In this document: positions 43,743-50,951 of the stretch, one piece after another
Numbering within the stretch: position 1 is the stretch's first letter
Layout of the letters: each line of letters begins with the position of its first letter
DNA from: Candidatus Chlorohelix allophototropha
Lineage (GTDB): Bacteria > Chloroflexota > Chloroflexia > Chloroheliales > Chloroheliaceae
Assembly (NCBI RefSeq): GCF_030389965.1
Contig: NZ_CP128400.1
Location: forward strand, 744,001 to 808,000
Direction: 5' to 3'
DNA length: 64,000 bases
Made by a program: the position numbers and the translations under genes
The notes under the pieces: generated by a model
Databases searched by the model: none
Told to the model about the DNA's origin: nothing
Seen by the model: the letters and a program-made list of their open reading frames with translations, nothing else

Positions 43743-45536
43743 ATGGAAAGCTCTACAGATACAACTGCTATAGCTAATACAGCTACTCCAGTTACTACAC
43801 CCACTACAACTGCTACACCAGATTTGAATTATGCCAACCTCGATCGCTTAATGCACTCTTATCAGGCTAAACTAACTATGGGTATGTCTCCGGCATCGAT
43901 GATGTTGGCATATCTCGATTGGCTTTTCCATCTGGCAAACTCTCCCGGCAAACAGGCAGAATTGATTACTAAAACACAACGTGATACTGCACGTCTCGCG
44001 ATGTATGCCTCCACCGCTGCTATACCCGCGCCGGGTTTAAAAGTTCCACCGATAGCGCAAGATTCACGTTTTACCGCCTCTAGTTGGCAAGTTTGGCCCT
44101 ATAACCTGATGTCTCAATCCTTTCTAATGGTTGAACAGTGGTGGCAAAATGCCACTACGAATATTCCGGGTGTAGCGCAACACTCCGAAAATGTTGTCTC
44201 CTTTACCGCTCGTCAAGTGCTTGATACGGTATCTCCCTCAAATTATCCGACCACCAACCCTGAGATTGTAGAAACAACCATCAAGGAAAAGGGTAGGAAT
44301 CTCGTGCGTGGGGCGAATAATTTTTCAGAAGATTTGCAACGCGCCATGCTTAAACAGAACCCTCCTAAATCGGAGAAATATGTTGTCGGTAAAACGGTAG
44401 CAGCTACCCCCGGTAAGGTCATTTATCGCAATCGTTTGATTGAGTTAATCCAGTACAGCCCCACTACTGATATGGTACAGGCAGAACCAATTTTATTCGT
44501 GCCTGCTTGGATTATGAAATATTACATACTCGATCTAAAATCCGATAACTCTATGGTTAAATATCTGGTTGATAAGGGTCATACTGTTTTCATGATTTCG
44601 TGGAAGAACCCTACTTCCGAAGATCGCGATATTAGCTTTGATGATTACCGCACGATGGGAATCATGTCTGCTATCGAGGTAATCAGCCAAGTTGTGCCGG
44701 ATCGAAAAATTCAGGCAGTGGGTTACTGCATCGGCGGTACAATGCTAACGATAACTGCCGCCGCTATGGCTCGCGATGGGGATGATCGCCTCAAGTCCTT
44801 AACTCTTTTCACTACCCAAACGGATTTTACCGAAGCGGGAGATTTGATGTATTTTATTGATGAAAGTCAGGTCGATTACCTTGAGAATATCATGTGGCGA
44901 CAAGGCTATCTCGATACCGGGCAGATGGCGGGCGCATTCCAGATGTTGCGCTCGAATGACTTGGTTTGGTCGAAAGGTGTGCAAGATTACCTGTTAGGGC
45001 ATCGTGAACCACTCAACGACTTGATGGCTTGGAATGCAGACGGTACGCGCTTGCCCTACCGCATGCACTCCGAATACTTGCGCAGTATGTTCCTTAAAAA
45101 TGCGCTGTTTGAAGGTCACTTCATGGTCAAGGGTCGTCCGGTTTCTATCAGTGACATTCGTATTCCGGTTTACATTATTGCCACTGCAAAAGACCATGTT
45201 GCGCCTTGGAAGTCGGTTTATAAGATAATGTTACCTCTCGATACCGATACCACCTTTGTGCTTACCAGTGGTGGACACAATGCCGGTATTGTAAGTGAAC
45301 CGGGACATCCCCGCCGTAGTTTCCAGATAGCCGAGCATCCCTCTGGCTCAAAATATATTGACCCTGATACGTGGAAAGCCTCTATTCCCGTACAAAAAGG
45401 ATCATGGTGGCTTAAGTGGCAGGAATGGTTAACGCTAAACTCTAGCGGTTTGGTTACACCTCCTGTACCGGGAGGCTCACATTATTGTTTTACTCCTTTG
45501 GCGGATGCGCCGGGCACGTATGTGTTACAGCCCTAG
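43743..45536 (+). CDS. phaC: Class I-type poly(3-hydroxyalkanoate) synthase
   Basis: The 597-residue enzyme polymerises (R)-3-hydroxyacyl-CoA into storage polyester. It has the PHA synthase lipase-like box GYCIGG with nucleophile Cys329, the catalytic Asp in ATAKDHVAPW and the His in TSGGHNAGIV. The N-terminal domain includes SRFTASSWQVWPYNLMSQS-like sequence, and the region ILFVPAWIMKYYILDL begins the catalytic fold. Length fits class I enzymes that need no PhaE/PhaR partner. Residues 1-30 are a Thr/Ala/Pro-rich tail. It follows the two MaoC hydratase genes in the same direction. Confidence 0.92.
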   Translation: MESSTDTTAIANTATPVTTPTTTATPDLNYANLDRLMHSYQAKLTMGMSPASMMLAYLDWLFHLANSPGKQAELITKTQRDTARLAMYASTAAIPAPGLKVPPIAQDSRFTASSWQVWPYNLMSQSFLMVEQWWQNATTNIPGVAQHSENVVSFTARQVLDTVSPSNYPTTNPEIVETTIKEKGRNLVRGANNFSEDLQRAMLKQNPPKSEKYVVGKTVAATPGKVIYRNRLIELIQYSPTTDMVQAEPILFVPAWIMKYYILDLKSDNSMVKYLVDKGHTVFMISWKNPTSEDRDISFDDYRTMGIMSAIEVISQVVPDRKIQAVGYCIGGTMLTITAAAMARDGDDRLKSLTLFTTQTDFTEAGDLMYFIDESQVDYLENIMWRQGYLDTGQMAGAFQMLRSNDLVWSKGVQDYLLGHREPLNDLMAWNADGTRLPYRMHSEYLRSMFLKNALFEGHFMVKGRPVSISDIRIPVYIIATAKDHVAPWKSVYKIMLPLDTDTTFVLTSGGHNAGIVSEPGHPRRSFQIAEHPSGSKYIDPDTWKASIPVQKGSWWLKWQEWLTLNSSGLVTPPVPGGSHYCFTPLADAPGTYVLQP

Positions 45537-45570
45537 CAAATAATTAAGTTCACGGTTATAAATGCAGAGT

Positions 45571-45623
45571 AAAAAAACCTCTTGAGTATCTATCGGAAAT
45601 AATCCGGCAGAACTCAAGAGGTT
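45571..45623 (-). terminator. Hairpin with T-run at the end of the IS110 remnant
   Basis: AACCTCTTGAGT (45576-45587) and ACTCAAGAGGTT (45612-45623) pair perfectly. Read on the minus strand the stem is followed by seven T, as in an intrinsic terminator. It may instead belong to the noncoding end of the IS110-type element, whose subterminal region can carry structured RNA. Confidence 0.45.
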
Positions 45624-45688
45624 CGGGTAGGAACACGAGTCGATACTCTTCTGAAAATATTCACTTCCTCGCCCCGAAAGGGTCGTAC

Positions 45689-46355
45689 CTACTTTACTGC
45701 TGTGGTACTAGCCCGCTTTTGAAGCTGCACGGAATAGCCTAACCGCTCCAACCGCTTGACCAAACTCTTCTCTATGGCTTGTTTATCCCGCTCGTCAAAA
45801 TAGTTCGCTCCCAAATCTTCGTATTCGCTTTCCTCCTTTAGCAGATGGTAGATAATCACTACTAAACTGTGTGCCACGGCCACCGCTGCCCGCTTTTTAC
45901 CTCGTCGCGCCGCTATTCGTCGGTATTGGGTGCCCAGATAACTAGCCTTACTTCTCGCCGCGCCTAAAGCCGCTTCGATTAAAGCTCGCCGCGCCGCTTG
46001 GTTGCCCTTCCGGGTTTTACCACTGTAACGCTTTCCGCCACTTTCATGATTGCCAGGACATAAACCCAGCCAACTCGCCAAGTGCATATGAGTTGGAAAA
46101 CGGCTCATATCCTTGCCAATTTCAGCTAACACGATCTCAGCTATCCGCTGATTTACCCCAACAACCCGATCCAGCCGTTCAATTTCTTCTTCTAATGGTT
46201 GCAGGCGACTGGCTACTTCGGTGCTTAAGCGTTCGATGGCTTCATCCAAATAATCCAGATGACTTAACTACTCCGCCAGCATAAAACGGTGATGTTCCTT
46301 AAGCTGACCAACTAACGCCTGGGCTAATTCGGCTCGTTTGTTTCGCAGTCTGGAA
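45689..46355 (-). pseudogene. IS110-family transposase, C-terminal remnant
   Basis: The open part (186 residues to 46249) is the C-terminal Transposase_20 half of an IS110-family recombinase: VVGVNQRIAEIVLAEIG, FPTHMHLASWLGLCPG, NHESGGKRYSGKTRKGN and ALGAARSKASYLGTQYRRI. Upstream, the same frame continues to about 46355 (RNKRAELAQALVGQLKEHH) across an in-frame TAG. The N-terminal DEDD catalytic domain is missing, cut off where an IS3-type fragment begins. IS110 elements are mobilised by a bridge RNA from their noncoding ends; no such RNA could be assigned here. Confidence 0.85.
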
Positions 46356-46361
46356 TGCCCC

Positions 46362-46599
46362 CTATATGACCAGACCACATTCTAGCTGCTTTTGAGCCAA
46401 CCAATTATGTTCAAATTCTATCGGCGATAAGTAGCCCAAAGACGAATGTAAGCGACCTTCATTATAAATCCGTTCTAGCCAATCTTCCAAACCCACTGCT
46501 ACCTCTGCCAAATTCTGAAATTCTTCTAAATAGAGTTTCTCATAACTAACCGTCTTGTTAAAGCTTTCAGCCATCCCGTTCGGGTATGTCAATAGTTTT
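46362..46599 (-). pseudogene. IS3-family transposase, C-terminal fragment
   Basis: About 75 residues match the end of an IS3-type integrase-domain transposase: NGMAESFNKTVSYEKLYLEE followed by the hallmark RLHSSLGYLSPIEFE. The upstream part is replaced by the right end of an IS256-type element at 46600, so only the last portion of the DDE domain, including the final catalytic Glu region, survives. It is not the missing end of the two IS3 halves near 50-54 kb as far as can be judged. Confidence 0.82.
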
Positions 46600-47924
46600 G
46601 TGTAAATGGAATTGATTGCTGAATTCAAATAGTTACTCTTTCCTTAAAACAGATCGAAAGCTGGTTCAAAATACATGCCCAATTAGGTATCGGCATGGTC
46701 CAATCGCTGGTAATATCACAATTTGCCAGGTAAAATAACTTCCTTACTGACTCCGCGGAGGGAAAAGCCCCCTTGGTTTTGATCACTTTACCCAATTGGC
46801 GATGATAGCCCTCGACGGAATTCGTGGTGTAGATCAGCCGCCGGATATCTGGTGGATAGTCGAAATAGGTGGACAGTTCCGCCCAGTTGTTCTCCCAACT
46901 CTTTACCGCAATCGCATACTTCCCACCCCATTTATCGGTCAGGTTTAGCAGGTTCAGTTCGGCTTCTTCCCGAGTAGCCGCCTTGTAAACCGTTTTCAAG
47001 TCAGCCATAAAGGCTTTCTGATCCTTCCACACCACATAGCGCAGGCTGGTGCGGATTTGATGAATAATGCAGCGCTGAACCTGGGCGTAGGGAAAGACCG
47101 CCTGGATCGCCTCACTGAAACCGCTTAGCCCGTCCACGCAAGCGATAAAAATATCCTCGACCCCACGCCCTTTCAGAGCACTGATCACTCCCAGCCAGAA
47201 TTTAGCTCCTTCCCCAATGACCCAGAATATCGCGCCGCCCTTCCAGATCGACCCCCAACACATTGTAAACTGCCATATTCTCGACTTTGCCTTCCCGGCG
47301 CATTTTCACAAAGATGGCGTCCAGATAGATGATCGGGCCAGTGGCCGGTTCTGCCAGGCTTCTACCATCGGCCAGATCTTATCAGTAATGGCGCTGATGG
47401 TAGCGGGCGAGATTTCCACCCCATACAGATCCTGTAAAGTCTCCTGCAAGTCTCGGATAGAGAGCCCTTTGCCATACAGACCCAGGATCTTTTCTTCCAG
47501 TTCGTTGGTGTTATGACCGTACTTTTTGAGTAGGGTGGGTTCGAACTCGCCATTGCGATCCCTTGGCACCTGGATGGTGGTGCTACCGGCTGAGGAATTT
47601 AGCTGGCGAGTAACTTTGCCGTTTCGGCTATTACCACTATTACGACCTTTAGCCTCATATTTCTCATAACCCAGATGGTCGGTCAGTTCCGCCTCGAGCA
47701 TTTGCTCCAGGGTGCGAGCGAACAGTTTGGCGAAGATCCCTTCCCGACCAAAGAAATCTTCGATGGAGCTAGCCTTGTCCAGTTCTTGCTGGACCACTTC
47801 TACTGATGGCAAATTGCTGGGTTTTGCTGGATTTGCTGGTTTGTTGTTAGCCGCCACTGGTTTTCTCCTTAATAGCTGTTTTTATTTTCGGCTATCTTAC
47901 CATCAGCTTTTTCCTTTTACACAC
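46600..47924 (-). mobile_element. IS256-family element, second copy (inverted)
   Basis: The element is bounded by GTGTAAATGGA at 46600 and CCTTTTACACAC ending at 47924, matching inverted ends of the IS256 type. It is in opposite orientation to the decayed copy at 96-1354. The flanks differ (IS3 fragment on one side, HsdR relic on the other) and show no target duplication, so it sits at a rearrangement junction. Confidence 0.75.
46625..47857 (-). pseudogene. IS256-family transposase, frameshifted
   Basis: The N-terminal frame (183 residues from a GTG at 47857) shows AELTDHLGYEKYEAKGRNSG, VPRDRNGEFEPTLLKKYGHN and LYGVEISPATISAITDKIWP. Near 47340 the frame changes, and the conserved IIYLDAIFVKMRREGKVEN region is read in another frame; near 47220 a small deletion in the GHWVGEGAKFW region changes it again. 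The last frame (46625-47263) is intact to the C-terminus with VEGYHRQLGKVIKTKGAFPS. It is less decayed than the other copy and could be repaired by two small changes, but as it stands it is not functional. Confidence 0.88.
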
Positions 47925-48417
47925 GTTAGGATACACTCTCGGCTTTATGCCTTCATTTCACAAATACTGCCCTTCGCCGATACCAGCCTCGAAAAATTGT
48001 ATGAATTTGGAAAATTGCTACAGCGTAAATTGCCGATTCAAAGAGACGTCTTGCCATTAGAAGTACAACAGGCAATTGACATAGAGTCGTATCGGGTACA
48101 GGAAACCACTAAGGGCAAGATAAAGCTGAAGGCGCAAATAGGTGAACTTGATCCAATCAAAGAAAAGCAGGATTACGGGGTCAAACCGGAAGATATAGAG
48201 CCCCTCTCTCTGATAATTTCTGAACTCAATAAGCGCTTTGGCACAGAGTTTGGGGATGAGGATAAATTGCTTATCAATAATCTTGAGGAAATTACATGAG
48301 GACATTTCTTTGAAAGCCAGTTTGAAGGCAAGTTCCACAGAGAATGTGCGCTTAACTTTCGAGAAAAATACCAAAGAGTATCTTCAGGAATTTCTGGACA
48401 AAAACTTCAAATTTTAT

Positions 48418-48425
48418 AAGCAGGT
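48418..48425 (+). repeat. Target-site duplication, left copy
   Basis: AAGCAGGT lies directly outside the left inverted repeat of the IS4-family element and is repeated exactly at 49643-49650. It represents the 8-bp target duplicated on insertion. Confidence 0.92.
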
Positions 48426-49642
48426 TTTGCTACCGTACACAATTAGAAATCCTCTAAAAGAAAAGGGATAAAGGCGACTGGTAAGGGTAAATGTTCATTC
48501 AAAAAATGCTCAAGCAGGTTCAAACCTAAATTGAACAGGCTCAAATCCAGTCGTTCGGTGCGATGAATGACCCGGTTCCAGCCTTCAGCTAAAGCTATCG
48601 TACCCAGATGTACAATCCAAAGATAAGCCAGACAAGCCGCTAACAATAACCTTTCTAGCCGTTTAGGGTCATCCAAATGGCTCTTGTCCAGCCGAAACCC
48701 TCGGCTCTTGCTATCGGAAAAGAAGGTTTCAATCCTAAACCTCTTTTTGTAGTACCGGATTGCTTCCTGGGCTAGAGCCAAATTACTCACCAGATAAAGT
48801 GGCTCACGGTAAGGCTTTTGCCAGACCGCTATGACCAGTACTGGTCCGTACTCGTGTTTGCTGAATGCTACGCCGCTCTGACTCACTACCTGACCAGGCT
48901 GAACCCCTAACTTACTGATGGCATAATGAGCTTGTTCATCCAACCAGACCTGGCTATTTTTAGCAGTACGACAGACATACTGCCAACCGTAATAATCTAA
49001 CCGTCTTAACAAACGACAGCCATCGAATTCACCATCACCCAAAAAGACTACTTGGCTACCAGACGGAACCAACGAGTGAACTTGCTTTAACAATCTGATG
49101 TGCAAAGCTTGAGCTAAATGTCCCTTTTTAGCCTTAACCACCAACCAACCCAAAGGTAAAGCCCGCCCCTGATATACTACACTGATTACTAAGCCCATTC
49201 CACCAGCACCAACCTGACTGCCATCTATCACCAGTACCAGTGGACAATGACACAGGCTACTCAGCAATTGTTTGGCGAAAGGAGCATACACCACTTTTTG
49301 GTTAAAGTTATCATTTTTGAGCAATCGGCGCATTCGGATGATGCGGCTTTCCCGTTTAGTTTTATCTGGCACTTTGGCGGCGATATTAGGCAACGCACTA
49401 TGCCGACTACCTACAATCCCACTGATCACCATCGCTAGAATTGTTAAATATTGTAATTCGCGCCCCTGCGCTTGTGGGTGGAGTTGCAACAATTGCTGTT
49501 TTATGGCACGATGTCGGCGAAGGTTGTCACTCATTTTGGTATCCTTTTGCTTTCTACTTTGGTCGGTAAGAAAACTACAGTTTACCACTCTGCCTCAACC
49601 TTCTCCTCCTTTTCCTCTCCTTTATATCTGTACGGTAGCAAA
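48426..49642 (-). mobile_element. IS4-family insertion sequence, complete
   Basis: The 1217-bp element has perfect 14-bp inverted repeats (TTTGCTACCGTACA at 48426-48439 and its complement at 49629-49642), exact 8-bp target duplications on both sides, and one intact transposase gene. It sits inside the HsdR relic. The exact repeats and duplications indicate a fairly recent insertion. Confidence 0.93.
48443..49588 (-). CDS. IS4-family transposase
   Basis: The 381-residue DDE transposase has the IS4 hallmark Y-x2-R-x3-E-x6-K as YYKKRFRIETFFSDSK near residue 300. The first Asp is in VLVIDGSQVGAGGMGL and the second in VVFLGDGEFDGCRLLRRL. The N-terminal region is helical and basic. It should cut and insert the surrounding element; the reading frame is complete. 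In-frame starts MSDNLRRHRAIKQ about 18 residues in are an alternative. Confidence 0.92.
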   Translation of the reverse strand: MVNCSFLTDQSRKQKDTKMSDNLRRHRAIKQQLLQLHPQAQGRELQYLTILAMVISGIVGSRHSALPNIAAKVPDKTKRESRIIRMRRLLKNDNFNQKVVYAPFAKQLLSSLCHCPLVLVIDGSQVGAGGMGLVISVVYQGRALPLGWLVVKAKKGHLAQALHIRLLKQVHSLVPSGSQVVFLGDGEFDGCRLLRRLDYYGWQYVCRTAKNSQVWLDEQAHYAISKLGVQPGQVVSQSGVAFSKHEYGPVLVIAVWQKPYREPLYLVSNLALAQEAIRYYKKRFRIETFFSDSKSRGFRLDKSHLDDPKRLERLLLAACLAYLWIVHLGTIALAEGWNRVIHRTERLDLSLFNLGLNLLEHFLNEHLPLPVAFIPFLLEDF

Positions 49643-49650
49643 AAGCAGGT
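49643..49650 (+). repeat. Target-site duplication, right copy
   Basis: AAGCAGGT directly follows the right inverted repeat of the IS4-family element and matches the left copy exactly. Confidence 0.92.
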
Positions 49651-49863
49651 AAACGATAATCCTGATTTTTCAAAGTTTCTTATGGATTGGCTTTTCGAGC
49701 GCTATTTAGATAGAAATGCCGCCTGAGATCTTATGTGTTTCGCAGATAAACACATTTGGGAAAATCTCCGGTGGTTTTAGAAATCCGCCACATAGATATA
49801 TGCTAATAATGAAGAGAGATTAATGAGACGAGTTCCCGTAATTATTACTAATGACAATGAAAA

Positions 49864-50096
49864 TTGTCAAAAGTTATGTCCTCTTATGGTTGGGATTCAA
49901 AGGCATATTTTCAAAAACGAGTCACTATCAATTGTTTGGGTGCTTTACAAGGTTCTCTAAAACCTGGAATTGGTGGTAAGCAGCGAAATTGTCAACCCTG
50001 CCCCAAGCGGGCTTTGTGTACCAAAGCCAAGAACGCACCACGGGAACTAACCTTGCGGCCTAAAGAGCAGCACCTGGTAATGGAACAACGGCGGGC
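49864..50096 (+). pseudogene. IS1182-type transposase fragment
   Basis: About 75 residues (WDSKAYFQKR, then CQPCPKRALCTKAKNAPREL and TLRPKEQHLVMEQRR) match the cysteine-containing central part of IS1182/IS5-like DDE transposases. Both ends are missing; the right end is cut at 50096 where an IS3-type element begins. Between the HsdR stop (49726) and this fragment there is only a hairpin (ATGTGTTT/AAACACAT at 49733-49755) and AT-rich DNA. Confidence 0.75.
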
Positions 50097-50904
50097 TGAA
50101 GTTGACCCGGAATCGTGGAGTAAAGGAAGAGGCAGATGCTATAATAAACCACGAAAGGGGCAGAAATGGGAGATAAGCAGAAAGAGTATCCAGTAGAATT
50201 TAAGCGAGAAGCAGTGCGGTTAATGGAAACCAGCGGTAAAACAGCGGTACAAATCGCTAGAGAATTAGGGGTATCCGACAGTGTACTCTACCATTGGCGT
50301 AAAATATTGGCTGAAAAAGGAGAGCAAGCTTTTCCTGGTAAAGGTCATCAAACTGAGGCTGAAGAAGAACTCCGTCGGCTGCGACAGGAGAATGAACGAC
50401 TGCGGATGGAAAGGGATATCTTAAAAAAAGCCCTAGCCATCTTCACGCAGAACCAAAAGTGAAGTTTCAGTTCATTTATGAGCACAAGCAGGAATTTGCG
50501 GTGAGGTTAATGTGCAAGGTGCAGGTGGTTTCTGAGAGCGGCTATTACGCCTGGCGGAAACGACCAGAAAGTGCCAGAGCCAAGGCTGACCGAGCACTGG
50601 AAGCAGAAATTGAGCCTATATTCGAGCAGTCTCGGCAAACTTACGGTAGTCCCAGAGTAAAGGCGGCGCTAAGGGGTAAGGGGATAAACTGTTCGAGGAA
50701 GCGGGTAGCCAGACTGATGCGGTTGCTGGGGCTAGTCTCCTGTCATCGACGTAAGAAGCGAAAGGTCATAACGACTGATAGCCAGCACAGCAATCCGGTG
50801 GCACCCAACCGGCTAAAGCGGGATTTCACGGCTACCAAGCCTGATGAGAAATGGGTGGGAGATATTACCGGGGTGTGGACTAATGAAGGTTGGTTGTACC
50901 TAGC
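50097..50904 (+). mobile_element. IS3-family element, 5' half (left copy of an 808-bp inverted repeat)
   Basis: The fragment starts with TGAAGTTGACCC, a typical TG-starting IS3 terminus, and ends in the middle of the transposase gene after CCTAGC. The same 808 bases occur in opposite orientation at 53534-54341 with both encoded protein parts identical. The missing 3' half (rest of the DDE domain and right terminal repeat) is not adjacent. Confidence 0.88.
50166..50462 (+). CDS. IS3-family OrfA (helix-turn-helix protein)
   Basis: The 98-residue protein is the upstream frame of an IS3 element. It has the HTH_Tnp_1 helix-turn-helix (KREAVRLMETSGKTAVQIAR, ELGVSDSVLYHWRK) and a C-terminal leucine-zipper-like coiled coil (EAEEELRRLRQENERLRMER). 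A run of seven A (50423-50429) near its end is a candidate slippery site for the -1 frameshift that makes the OrfAB fusion in IS3 elements. The stop overlaps the OrfB start (GTGA). It is identical in protein sequence to the copy at 53976-54272. Confidence 0.9.
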   Translation: MGDKQKEYPVEFKREAVRLMETSGKTAVQIARELGVSDSVLYHWRKILAEKGEQAFPGKGHQTEAEEELRRLRQENERLRMERDILKKALAIFTQNQK

Positions 50905-50911
50905 CTCATAA
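50459..50911 (+). pseudogene. IS3-family OrfB (integrase-type), truncated
   Basis: The 150-residue fragment begins with a GTG start and carries the HTH_21 region (CKVQVVSESGYYAWRKRPES, RVKAALRGKGINCSRKRVAR) and the start of the integrase core with the first catalytic Asp in KWVGDITGVWTNEGWLYLA. After 50904 the sequence changes abruptly, so the second Asp and the Glu are missing and the protein cannot be catalytic. The break is at the same base as in the inverted copy. Confidence 0.88.
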
Positions 50912-50951
50912 TGTTCACAATACCCCCTTCTCGCACATTCTAGGGTTAAGT

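Larger units (their letters stand above)
47925..49726 (+). pseudogene. hsdR: HsdR relic: C-terminus of a type I restriction enzyme subunit, split by an IS4-family element
   Basis: From 47925 the plus strand reads VRIHSRLYAFISQILPF and then SLEKLYEFGKLLQRKLP, typical of the C-terminal region of HsdR, the motor/nuclease subunit of type I restriction systems. A frameshift near 48290-48300 is followed by NVRLTFEKNTKEYLQEFLDK and KFYKQV at 48425. There an IS4-family element interrupts the gene; after it the frame resumes as NDNPDFSKFLMDWLFERYLD and stops at 49726. Joining the two sides across the duplicated AAGCAGGT restores a continuous reading. The helicase and nuclease domains and any HsdM/HsdS genes are absent, so only a relic remains. 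Confidence 0.88.

Noticed and set aside
45571-45623. Bridge RNA of the IS110 remnant
   Set aside because: Only one hairpin with a T-run is evident; target- and donor-binding loops cannot be assigned because the element end and its target are not known.
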